A stretch of DNA of 10,174 bases from Candidatus Avipropionibacterium avicola (GTDB lineage: Bacteria > Actinomycetota > Actinomycetes > Propionibacteriales > Propionibacteriaceae): contig DVLP01000292.1 of the NCBI GenBank assembly GCA_018715445.1, positions 1 through 10,174 of the forward strand. Reading direction: 5' to 3'. Below, piece after piece: positions 1 through 5,887 of the stretch. The notes beneath the pieces were generated by a model, which made no database searches, was not told the origin of the DNA, and saw only the letters and a list, made by a program, of their open reading frames with translations. Each line of letters begins with the position of its first letter. Position 1 is the stretch's first letter. The position numbers and the translations under genes are program-made.

Positions 1-915
1 ACCGTCGACCCCCAACAGGGCATCGGTCATGTCGCCCCACAACGCGGTCGGGATCATCACCAGCACGTTGTTGAGCGCGTGGCCGAGGATCGCCGCCTCC
101 AGTCCGCCGGTACGCCACACCAACACCGAGAAGCCGGAGGCGATCACGAGGTAGACGGTGAGGCGCCCGGGGTCGAGGTTGGGGTGCCCGGCGGTGAAGA
201 TTGCGGCACTGACCAGCGTCGCAATCACGAAGGAGGCCAGGCGCGGTGGGATCACCGCAGCGATCGCCCGGGTCAACGCACCCCGTACGGCGTACTCCTC
301 ACCCGCGGCCTGGAACGGGATGATCACGATGATCAGGATGGTGAAGACCAGCCAGTCCGGATTGAGCTCCGGTCCCGGTCGCCACCCCGTGCCGAAGGTG
401 CCGATGGCGATGTAGACCAGATAGATCGGGACCAGCACCAGGGCGAACCTGGCCATCAGTCCCCACCGCAGGCCACCGGCGACCGAGGACATCCAGCGAG
501 GTCGCTGGCCCCACAGGGCCCACTGCAGCAGCATGCTCACCGGGATCAGCAGGGCCAGTCCGAGCGTGGTCGCCGCGAACATGATCGGCGTGATCTCGAT
601 CGTGCCGTCCAGGAACGTGGTCGATCGGCCGGTGACGGCGTCGACCACCAGCGCGATCGTGGTCATCACCAGACTGAGCACGAAATAGGCCGCGACCACC
701 GAGACCACCATGACCACGGACTTCCACCAGTGGTGCCGAGGGGTCCGCAGGAAGTGGTGGTACGGCGTCCCCGGCTCAGGCAGCACGGCGCTTCCGGGCA
801 CACCCGGGTGCTGATTTCCGGGTACACCCAGGTGCTGATTTCCGGGTACACCCGGGTGCTGGGGCACGTGGTGCTGCTGTGGACCCACGTCGACGAACGG
901 TGAGCGATCGGCCAT
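1..915 (-). CDS. CPBP-family intramembrane metalloprotease (C-terminus off the window)
   Basis: The reverse strand reads open from ATG at 915 to the left edge, giving 305 codons without a stop, so the C-terminus is missing. The first ~64 residues are soluble and rich in His, Pro and Gly; several hydrophobic segments follow (about 66-90, 108-130, 152-172, 187-204 and later). All three signature motifs of the CPBP (CAAX protease and bacteriocin-processing, Rce1-like) family are visible: EEYAVRG at 206-212 (EExxxR), FTAGH at 240-244 (FxxxH) and HALNN at 279-283 (HxxxN). These normally form the metal site within the membrane. The family includes prenyl-protein proteases and bacteriocin-immunity proteins; the substrate here is unknown. 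The start is bounded by an in-frame TAG four codons upstream, and no strong Shine-Dalgarno sequence is seen. The gene begins 16 bases after the TIM-barrel gene, so it is probably the last visible member of that operon. The N-terminus contains an 8-residue tandem repeat, listed separately. Confidence 0.9.
   Translation of the reverse strand, partial: MADRSPFVDVGPQQHHVPQHPGVPGNQHLGVPGNQHPGVPGSAVLPEPGTPYHHFLRTPRHHWWKSVVMVVSVVAAYFVLSLVMTTIALVVDAVTGRSTTFLDGTIEITPIMFAATTLGLALLIPVSMLLQWALWGQRPRWMSSVAGGLRWGLMARFALVLVPIYLVYIAIGTFGTGWRPGPELNPDWLVFTILIIVIIPFQAAGEEYAVRGALTRAIAAVIPPRLASFVIATLVSAAIFTAGHPNLDPGRLTVYLVIASGFSVLVWRTGGLEAAILGHALNNVLVMIPTALWGDMTDALLGVDG
791..862. repeat. Three tandem copies of a 24-base unit within the CPBP gene
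   Basis: Three adjacent 24-base units (791-814, 815-838, 839-862) differ from one another at only a few bases. Read on the reverse strand they keep the frame and encode QHPGVPGN, QHLGVPGN and QHPGVPGS, residues 19-42 of the CPBP protein. Unit length is a multiple of three, so copy-number changes would lengthen or shorten the cytoplasmic or periplasmic tail without a frameshift. Near-identity at the DNA level suggests recent duplication. Confidence 0.9.
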
Positions 916-931
916 GGCCTGACACTATCGG

Positions 932-1852
932 TCAGCGCGTCCAGAGCTGCTCCACCAGGCGTCGGGTCGAGGCGATGTTGGCACGGCTGGAGGCACCGAA
1001 GACGATCGAGCTGATGTTCGGCTGCTCACACACCCACGCGATCGCCTCAGCCGGCGGGATCGCCCCGGAGGCGAAGACCGACATCGCGATCATCCGGCAC
1101 CGTCCCTGCTCGAGCAGTGCACGATGGGCCTCGATGCCACCGCTCATCCGGAACCCGACCTTGTTGAGGTTGGCACAGATCACCGGATCGTCGATCCCGA
1201 GCCTTTCCAGCACCGGCAGCAACATCGGGGCATTCATCGTGATGAAACCGGGCTCGGCGCCGTAGCGGGACCGCACATGCTCGGCGAAGATGGTGAAGGC
1301 CTCATCGAACCCGAGTCCGAGCAACAGGTCGACCACCACGTTCTGCAGGAACACCACCGGGGTCGACAGCCCGGCGAACATCTTCATCTCCGAGTCGATC
1401 AGCAGTGTGGTGATCCCCTCGATGTCCTTGGTGGCCAGCGAGCGGCCACCGCGCAGCGCGGCATCGAGGAAGCCTTCGTCGGGCAGGAAGCGTTTGATCG
1501 CGCCGACGGGTCCGTCCTCGGTCATCGCATTGGCGTACTTGTGGGCGTACGGCATGCACGGCAGGAAGACCTGGTCCCGGTAGCGCTGCGGATGCGCTCG
1601 GACATGATCGGCGACCTCGGCGATCCGGTCATGGGTGGTGCACATGAAGCTGCGCACCTGTTCGTCATGAGCCGCGTCCAGGACCTCGATCACAGCGGCG
1701 ATGTCCTGGAACCGCATCGACTGGGCTCTGGCCTTCTCCTCCGACATGTGGTTCACGCCGAAGAACTGGTTGTCACCGAACAGCAGCCGGTCCAGTCGCA
1801 GTGGTTCGACCGCGCGGTCCGACGGCGTGATCCTGGTCTCCACGCTGGTCAT
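932..1852 (-). CDS. TIM-barrel protein resembling aldo/keto reductases
   Basis: This is a predicted cytoplasmic protein of 306 residues with no signal peptide or membrane segment. The pattern of alternating short hydrophobic strands and helices, together with a C-terminal segment NISSIVFGASSRANI (about 279-293), resembles the end of aldo/keto reductases, where a similar stretch helps bind the NADP phosphate. The N-terminal segment LLFGDNQFFGVNHMS (about 23-37) is distinctive. I cannot place the classical Asp-Tyr-Lys-His catalytic set, so redox activity is not assured; another TIM-barrel activity is possible. The ATG at 1852 is chosen because it overlaps the stop of the Gfo/Idh gene by four bases (ATGA), with a GGAAGG about 10 bases upstream; a longer in-frame reading into the Gfo/Idh gene has no support. 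Tight coupling to a sugar-type oxidoreductase suggests a joint role in making or modifying a sugar for the polysaccharide (inference). Confidence 0.83.
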   Translation of the reverse strand: MTSVETRITPSDRAVEPLRLDRLLFGDNQFFGVNHMSEEKARAQSMRFQDIAAVIEVLDAAHDEQVRSFMCTTHDRIAEVADHVRAHPQRYRDQVFLPCMPYAHKYANAMTEDGPVGAIKRFLPDEGFLDAALRGGRSLATKDIEGITTLLIDSEMKMFAGLSTPVVFLQNVVVDLLLGLGFDEAFTIFAEHVRSRYGAEPGFITMNAPMLLPVLERLGIDDPVICANLNKVGFRMSGGIEAHRALLEQGRCRMIAMSVFASGAIPPAEAIAWVCEQPNISSIVFGASSRANIASTRRLVEQLWTR

Positions 1853-2964
1853 GCCGCTGCCGCCTTCCGGGTGCGGTCGAACCAGCGCGGCAGTCGCAGG
1901 CGTCGGCGTCGCCCGGTGTCGACGACCACCGGTGGGCGTGGGACCGACGCCCCTGTGGCATCGTCGACCAGCTTGGCGATCGTCCGGTCGGTGACCGCGG
2001 CCGAGGCGAAGTCGTTGACGCCCTCCACCCGTCCCTGACCGATCCGGTCGACGAAGTCGGCGACCTGGGCGCTGTACTCCTCGCCGCGCAGGTAGAACCA
2101 CACCGGATCGGTCAGTTCCGTTGTGTACTTGACGTTCCAGCCCGTGCGGTACCCTTGGGGCACCGATGCGGTGTCACGCAGGTACACCTGGATCTCCTGC
2201 CGGTCGACGAAGATCCGGCCCTGGGTCCCCCACAGGGTGAGTCGGGTGGTCATCTTGCGTTGGGACTCGTCGCTCCAGCTGACCGAGACCTGGGCCGAGA
2301 CCTGGTCGTCATAGCGCAGGGTGGTCAGCACCTCGTCGTCGGTCTCGGCCGAGAACACCCGGTTGAGCACCGACCCGGTGGCGAACCGTGGCTCCCCCAG
2401 ATACCAGTTGACCAGGTTGAGCGGATGGGCCGCGTAGTCGTACAGGCAACCCCCGCCCGCCGCCTTGCGGCTGCGCCAGGTGGTGCCCTGCTCCTTCAGC
2501 ACCACCGGTCCGTACGCCTCGGCCAGGACGTGGGTGAGACGACCGATCGCGCCGGCCTCGACCAACCGCTTCGCCTCGGCGAAGGCACCCACATAGCGGT
2601 TGTGGTAACCGACCTGGGTCACCAGCTCGCGATCGCGGGCCAGCTGCGCCAGCCGTTCGGCATCGGCGACGTCCAGGCAGAACGGTTTCTCGCAGAAGAC
2701 GTGGAGACCGCGCTCCAACGCCGCCCCCACCATGTCACTGTGCATGTGCGTGGGTGTCGCGATCACCACGGCGTCGAGGTCGGCGACCTCCACCATCGCC
2801 TCCATCGACGCCGTGGTGACCAGTCCGGTGTACTTTCCCAACACGGAGCGGACATAACCCGTCGGGTCGCAGACGGCTGCGACTTCCACGTCCGGATGTG
2901 CCCTGAAGATCGCCAGGTGCGACAAACCCATCTTGCCCAACCCGGCCAGTCCAACCCTGACCAT
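1849..2964 (-). CDS. Gfo/Idh/MocA-family NAD(P)-dependent oxidoreductase
   Basis: This is a 371-residue cytoplasmic enzyme. The N-terminal Rossmann fold shows GLGKMG (residues 8-13) for NAD(P) binding, an Asp at 33 after the second strand, and the family EKP motif at 92-94, whose Lys is usually catalytic. The C-terminal beta-sheet domain has GGGCLYDYAAH (170-180), matching the family pattern in which D176 and H180 help in catalysis and substrate binding. Such enzymes oxidise or reduce hydroxyl/keto groups of sugars, inositols or nucleotide sugars; the substrate cannot be read from sequence. The tail (about 345-371) is unusually Arg-rich and probably lies outside the folded domain. The start at 2964 is preferred because GGGGGAGG lies six bases upstream and the Rossmann strand begins at once. 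A frame extension to 3138 would cross the promoter region and adds residues of no recognisable family. It is the first gene of the leftward operon. Confidence 0.93.
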   Translation of the reverse strand: MVRVGLAGLGKMGLSHLAIFRAHPDVEVAAVCDPTGYVRSVLGKYTGLVTTASMEAMVEVADLDAVVIATPTHMHSDMVGAALERGLHVFCEKPFCLDVADAERLAQLARDRELVTQVGYHNRYVGAFAEAKRLVEAGAIGRLTHVLAEAYGPVVLKEQGTTWRSRKAAGGGCLYDYAAHPLNLVNWYLGEPRFATGSVLNRVFSAETDDEVLTTLRYDDQVSAQVSVSWSDESQRKMTTRLTLWGTQGRIFVDRQEIQVYLRDTASVPQGYRTGWNVKYTTELTDPVWFYLRGEEYSAQVADFVDRIGQGRVEGVNDFASAAVTDRTIAKLVDDATGASVPRPPVVVDTGRRRRLRLPRWFDRTRKAAAA

Positions 2965-2970
2965 CGTGTT

Positions 2971-2978
2971 CCTCCCCC
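2971..2978 (-). promoter_or_regulatory. Ribosome binding site of the Gfo/Idh gene
   Basis: GGGGGAGG on the reverse strand lies six bases before the ATG at 2964. It is a strong anti-16S match and fixes the start well inside the longer open frame. Confidence 0.75.
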
Positions 2979-3016
2979 GAGGTGGCGGTCCGCGTCGGTG
3001 CGGCCCACCTGAAGAC

Positions 3017-3025
3017 ATGATAACA
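3017..3025 (-). promoter_or_regulatory. Candidate extended -10 promoter for the leftward operon
   Basis: The reverse strand reads TGTTATCAT, an extended -10 (TGn plus a hexamer with five of six matches to TATAAT). It predicts transcription starting near 3010 and a leader of about 45 bases before the Gfo/Idh ATG. The -35 position (TCCCCG at 17-base spacing) is poor. However, seven A residues on that strand (3046-3052) sit at about -36 to -42, where they could act like a proximal UP element. This is one of the few AT-rich stretches in the window. Assignment rests on pattern only. Confidence 0.42.
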
Positions 3026-3115
3026 ATCCGGTGCGGACCCGGGGATTTTTTTGAAGCAGCTCCCCCGTTGGGGGCACCATGGAGCGCGATCCCTTTGCCG
3101 AGGGGCCAGCAGCAC

Positions 3116-3124
3116 AAGGGGGAG
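3116..3124 (+). promoter_or_regulatory. Ribosome binding site deciding a GTG start for the Wzz-like gene
   Basis: AAGGGGGAG lies four bases before GTG at 3129. This supports the GTG start over an in-frame TTG at 3051, which has no comparable site and would add 26 residues unlike the family. Confidence 0.7.
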
Positions 3125-3128
3125 CTCC

Positions 3129-3929
3129 GTGCCCACACCGTTGTCGGTGGATGACCTGTTCCGCGCTGTGGCGCGCTCCTGGGGGGTGCTGGTGGGCACC
3201 CTCGTCCTGTGCCTTGTCGCCGCGCTGGGGGTCTGGATCGTCTTCCCCCAGACCTACACCGCCGAGGCCCAGCACACCGTCGAGCCGATCTCGGTGCTGT
3301 CCACCGGATCGACCTTCAACACCGTGAACATGGACACCGAGGCGGTCGTGGCGACCTCGACCTCGGTGGTGGCGCGGGCCGCCGAGGCCCTGGACGGTGA
3401 CACCTCGACCACACAGCTGCGCGCCTCGGTCAGGATCACCGTGCCTCGGGGCTCACAGGTCCTGGTCTTCAGCGTGACCACCGACAACGCCCAGAAGTCC
3501 GCCGACTGGGCCAATGCCCTGGCCACCGCCTACGGCGAGCAGCGCAGCGCCACCGCCCGAGCCGTCGTCGACGACCTGGCCACCGATCTCGACAAGGCGA
3601 TCAAGGACCTGCAGGCGGTGTACCAGGCCCAACCGGAGAACAGCGCCGAACGGGCCGCGACCCAGCTGAAGCTCCAGGCCCTGCTCGACCAGCAGGCCCG
3701 ACTGACCTCGACACCGTTCTTCGCCGGACTGCTGGTCACCCCGGCCGCCCCACCGGTCGAGTCCAACCGTCCCGGGCTGGCCGTCTTCCTCGCCGCCGGG
3801 CTGGTCCTGGGATTGCTGGCCGGCAGCGTGGCGGCCCTGGCCACCTCACGGGTGCGCGGCGCCCACACCGGTCGACGCTGGCGCAGCGCCTCGGTCACGA
3901 GCCGTCGTCACCGAACGCCCACACCCTGA
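3129..3929 (+). CDS. Wzz/CapA-type polysaccharide co-polymerase (chain-length determinant)
   Basis: This 266-residue membrane protein has the architecture of polysaccharide co-polymerases. There is a short cytoplasmic N-terminus with LSVDDLFRAVARSW, a first membrane helix at about 19-39 ending in VFPQTY, and a long extracytoplasmic domain. That domain has a helical, probably coiled-coil region at about 150-195. A Pro-rich segment (PAAPPVESNRPG, about 204-215) follows, then a second helix at about 216-237 and a basic cytoplasmic tail. Such proteins form rings that govern chain length or export with the Wzy polymerase. No Walker motifs or Tyr-rich tail are present, so any partner BY-kinase would be separate. 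The GTG start follows AAGGGGGAG. The gene stands alone on its strand, diverging from the Gfo/Idh operon, and its last 35 bases overlap the 3' end of the GH16 gene. Family membership rests on architecture more than on a strict motif. Confidence 0.85.
   Translation: MPTPLSVDDLFRAVARSWGVLVGTLVLCLVAALGVWIVFPQTYTAEAQHTVEPISVLSTGSTFNTVNMDTEAVVATSTSVVARAAEALDGDTSTTQLRASVRITVPRGSQVLVFSVTTDNAQKSADWANALATAYGEQRSATARAVVDDLATDLDKAIKDLQAVYQAQPENSAERAATQLKLQALLDQQARLTSTPFFAGLLVTPAAPPVESNRPGLAVFLAAGLVLGLLAGSVAALATSRVRGAHTGRRWRSASVTSRRHRTPTP
3895..3929. other. Antisense 3' overlap of the Wzz-like and GH16 genes
   Basis: The rightward Wzz-like gene ends at 3929 and the leftward GH16 gene ends at 3895, so 35 bases code on both strands. 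No hairpin plus T-run terminator is visible nearby, so each transcript probably extends into the other gene. Confidence 0.8.
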
Positions 3930-4860
3930 CCCAGTCGACCTGCAGGTCGAGGTTCTGGGTCGCCTCCCGTCGATCGGGATCGGGCAGTCCCCAGTACCGC
4001 TGCGACGGGCCCACGTGCAGGTTGAGCCGCATGTGCAGGGGGCTGTCGAAGTAGCGCTCGTCCCACAGGTTCGGATGGGTCGCCGGAGTGACCCTGACCA
4101 GGACCTGCCCGTCGACGACGACCGCGGCGTAGGTCGGGGTGTACTCGAAGGCATAGGTGTGGAAGTCCTGCCAGACCCGCTCCGGTCCGCCGTGCTCGCT
4201 GTGGTGCCAGATGTACTTCTGGTTCTGCGACGGATCGGAGGTGTGGGTGTGCACGGTCGTGGTGGCGGTGTCGATCCGCTGCTCCCGCACGGCCTGGCGG
4301 TCATAACCCCACGCCTCCAGGATGTCGATCTCGCCGGACTGGGAGTTGCGCAGCCAGAACCCCGACAGCGCGCCCAGGGTCTGGGGCCCGGACGGTGTCC
4401 TGGCCCGGATCTCCCATCGCCCGTAGCGCCAACCCCTGGTGACGTCGCCGGGGTTGATCCTGCGCTGGTCGAGGTAGCCGGTCAGGTGCCACAGCTCGCG
4501 GGGCCCGGTCTGCGAGGGTGGCCGGATGACCGGCTCGTCCAGCCACTCGGCGCGGATGTGGAGGATGTCGTCGGCGTCGACGCTGACCTGGTCACGGTCC
4601 ACCACGGCCGCATCGAACAGCAGGCCGAGGTCGTCGCGGCCGCGCACGTTCCACTTGGCCGGATCCACGCTCGGCTGCCCGGTCTCCGGGTCACGATGGG
4701 TGAACTCGTCACGCCAGACGGGTTCGCCCCACCCCGGCACCGAGGCCGGCGGGTCGGCAGGGACGGGTTCCTCGGCAGGGATGGCGTTCGGGCCGACCAA
4801 CAGGACGGCGGCGAGCACCACCATGATGCCGCCGGGGACCAGGCAATGGAGTGGGCGCAT
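3895..4860 (-). CDS. Exported GH16-family glycoside hydrolase (beta-glucanase/laminarinase type)
   Basis: This 321-residue protein starts with an N-terminal hydrophobic segment (about 8-27, ending in NAIPAEEP) that is either a signal peptide or a membrane anchor. A short Pro-rich linker follows, then a GH16 beta-jelly-roll domain from WRDEF (49-53) to the C-terminus. The active-site motif GEIDILEAWG places the nucleophile at E177, the assisting Asp at D179 and the acid/base at E182. This is the ExDxxE (beta-bulge) form associated with laminarinase-like members. KWNV near 69 and YGRWEIRAR (146-154) also fit the family. In polysaccharide loci, such enzymes (for example ExoK of succinoglycan clusters) cut the polymer outside the membrane, changing chain length or releasing it; some members are transglycosylases. 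The start at 4860 follows GGGAGG with a three-base gap; an upstream ATG at 4890 lacks a ribosome site. The gene diverges from the GT2 gene and converges on the Wzz-like gene. Confidence 0.92.
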   Translation of the reverse strand: MRPLHCLVPGGIMVVLAAVLLVGPNAIPAEEPVPADPPASVPGWGEPVWRDEFTHRDPETGQPSVDPAKWNVRGRDDLGLLFDAAVVDRDQVSVDADDILHIRAEWLDEPVIRPPSQTGPRELWHLTGYLDQRRINPGDVTRGWRYGRWEIRARTPSGPQTLGALSGFWLRNSQSGEIDILEAWGYDRQAVREQRIDTATTTVHTHTSDPSQNQKYIWHHSEHGGPERVWQDFHTYAFEYTPTYAAVVVDGQVLVRVTPATHPNLWDERYFDSPLHMRLNLHVGPSQRYWGLPDPDRREATQNLDLQVDWVRVWAFGDDGS

Positions 4861-4863
4861 TTT

Positions 4864-4869
4864 CCTCCC
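4864..4869 (-). promoter_or_regulatory. Ribosome binding site of the GH16 gene
   Basis: GGGAGG on the reverse strand, three bases from the ATG at 4860. The spacing is short, but no better site serves the alternative upstream starts, and this start places the hydrophobic export segment near the N-terminus as expected. Confidence 0.6.
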
Positions 4870-4957
4870 GATGCCAGATGGACCCATGCTAGCGTGGCTC
4901 GACCGGTTGTGGTCCGGCGTGACGAAGTCGTCCGTCGTACCCGTGTTGGTCATTCTT

Positions 4958-4964
4958 GGGGGAG
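4958..4964 (+). promoter_or_regulatory. Ribosome binding site of the GT2 gene (GTG start)
   Basis: GGGGGAG precedes GTG at 4968 by three bases. An in-frame TTG at 4956 overlaps this purine run, so the GTG is the likelier start. The protein then begins directly with the first Rossmann-like strand, as usual for GT2 enzymes. Confidence 0.65.
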
Positions 4965-4967
4965 AAC

Positions 4968-5879
4968 GTGACACCTACGGTTTCGGTCGTCGTACCGACC
5001 CATCACCGCCCTGAGCTGATGAAGCTCGCAGTGGAGAGCGTGCTGGCCCAGCAGGTCAGCGTCGAGGGCGAGGTCATCATCGTCTTCGATGCCTGTCCCG
5101 TCGAGGTGCCCGAGGTCGAGGTGCCCAAGGGCTGGACGGTGCGCGGTGTCACCAACACCAGGACCCGCGGCCTGGCCGGGGCCCGCAACAGCGGGATCGT
5201 CGCCGCGGACGGGGAGTTGGTCGCCTTCCTCGACGACGATGACGAGTGGCTCCCGGGCAAGCTCGCCGCCCAGTTGGAACGATGGGCCGCCGCCCCCGAT
5301 GCGGTGGCGATCGGTACGGCGATGACCGTCGACGACGGGAGCGGGCACCACGTCCGGCTCTCGCCGCGCGAGGAACTCACCCACGACGACTTCCTGCGCA
5401 ACCGCATCCCCGGGGTCCACTCCTCCAGCCTGCTGTTTCCCCGGGCCCAGCTGTGCGGCCAGCTCGGCATGATCGACGAGGAGCTGCCCCGCAGCTACGG
5501 CGAGGACTACGACATCTTGTTGCGGGCCTCGGCACTCGGGCGGGTCAGCGTGGTCAACGAGCCCCTGGTCCGGGTGCTGTGGACCGGCCAGTCCTACTAC
5601 TTCGGCCAGTGGCAGGCCTACGCCGAGGCCCTGCAGTACCTGCTCGCGAAGCACCCCGGCTTCGCCGACGTCCCGCGGGCGTTGGGCAGGATCCAGGCCC
5701 AGGTCGCCTTTGCCCTCGCCGCCAGCCAGCAACGGGCCGCTGCTCGGACCTGGGCAGCCCGAGCCCTGCGCAACGATCCCCGTCAGGTCAAGGCCTTGTT
5801 GGCCTTCGCGATCGCCTGGCGCCTGGTCACCGCCGACCAGGTCGCCCGCGTCGTACGACGGTTCGGTCGAGGGATCTGA
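4968..5879 (+). CDS. GT2-family (GT-A fold) glycosyltransferase
   Basis: This is a 303-residue cytoplasmic or membrane-associated glycosyltransferase. It opens with TVSVVVPTHHRPE (4-16), the standard GT2 nucleotide-binding strand and turn. It continues with GLAGARNSGI (68-77) and the metal/sugar-nucleotide motif FLDDDDEW (87-94, DxD type). The later GEDYD (178-182) matches the ED acceptor/base region. No clear membrane helix is present; the C-terminal ~80 residues are helical and basic and may touch the membrane. It would add one sugar from a nucleotide donor to the lipid-linked repeat unit; the sugar and linkage are not readable. It heads a rightward unit with the PssD- and PssE-like genes, with an eight-base gap to the next start. 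The GTG start follows a GGGGGAG site. Confidence 0.92.
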   Translation: MTPTVSVVVPTHHRPELMKLAVESVLAQQVSVEGEVIIVFDACPVEVPEVEVPKGWTVRGVTNTRTRGLAGARNSGIVAADGELVAFLDDDDEWLPGKLAAQLERWAAAPDAVAIGTAMTVDDGSGHHVRLSPREELTHDDFLRNRIPGVHSSSLLFPRAQLCGQLGMIDEELPRSYGEDYDILLRASALGRVSVVNEPLVRVLWTGQSYYFGQWQAYAEALQYLLAKHPGFADVPRALGRIQAQVAFALAASQQRAAARTWAARALRNDPRQVKALLAFAIAWRLVTADQVARVVRRFGRGI

Positions 5880-5887
5880 GACCGGTC

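Larger units (their letters stand above)
4861..4967. promoter_or_regulatory. Divergent control region between GH16 and GT2 genes
   Basis: This 107-base gap must hold the start signals for both directions. On the reverse strand TAGCAT (4887-4892) is a four-of-six -10 match about 27 bases before the GH16 ATG, with only a weak -35. On the forward strand I find no convincing hexamer pair. A short dyad, GACGA-AG-TCGTC at 4921-4932, lies 36 bases before the GT2 start and could be an operator half-site pair or chance. The two ribosome sites at either end are listed separately. Confidence 0.4.

Noticed and set aside
79..903. Long forward open frame rich in Arg, Asp, His and Gly
   Set aside because: It is the antisense shadow of the CPBP gene; composition is unlike a folded protein, while the reverse strand gives three family motifs.
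2155..3012. Forward open frame of 285 codons opposite the Gfo/Idh gene
   Set aside because: Antisense shadow with no recognisable domain; the reverse frame has GxGxxG, EKP and DxxxH motifs.
3019..3028. GATAACAAT resembles part of the lac operator
   Set aside because: Only a half-site-sized match with no dyad partner and no LacI-type gene in the window; the same bases are better explained as an extended -10 on the other strand.
3027..3052. CCGG...CCGG followed by seven T residues as an intrinsic terminator
   Set aside because: The stem is only four to five pairs and no rightward gene ends upstream of it, so a terminator has nothing to terminate.
4015..4971. Forward open frame of 318 codons opposite the GH16 gene
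   Set aside because: Shadow frame without domain features; the reverse frame holds the intact GH16 catalytic motif.
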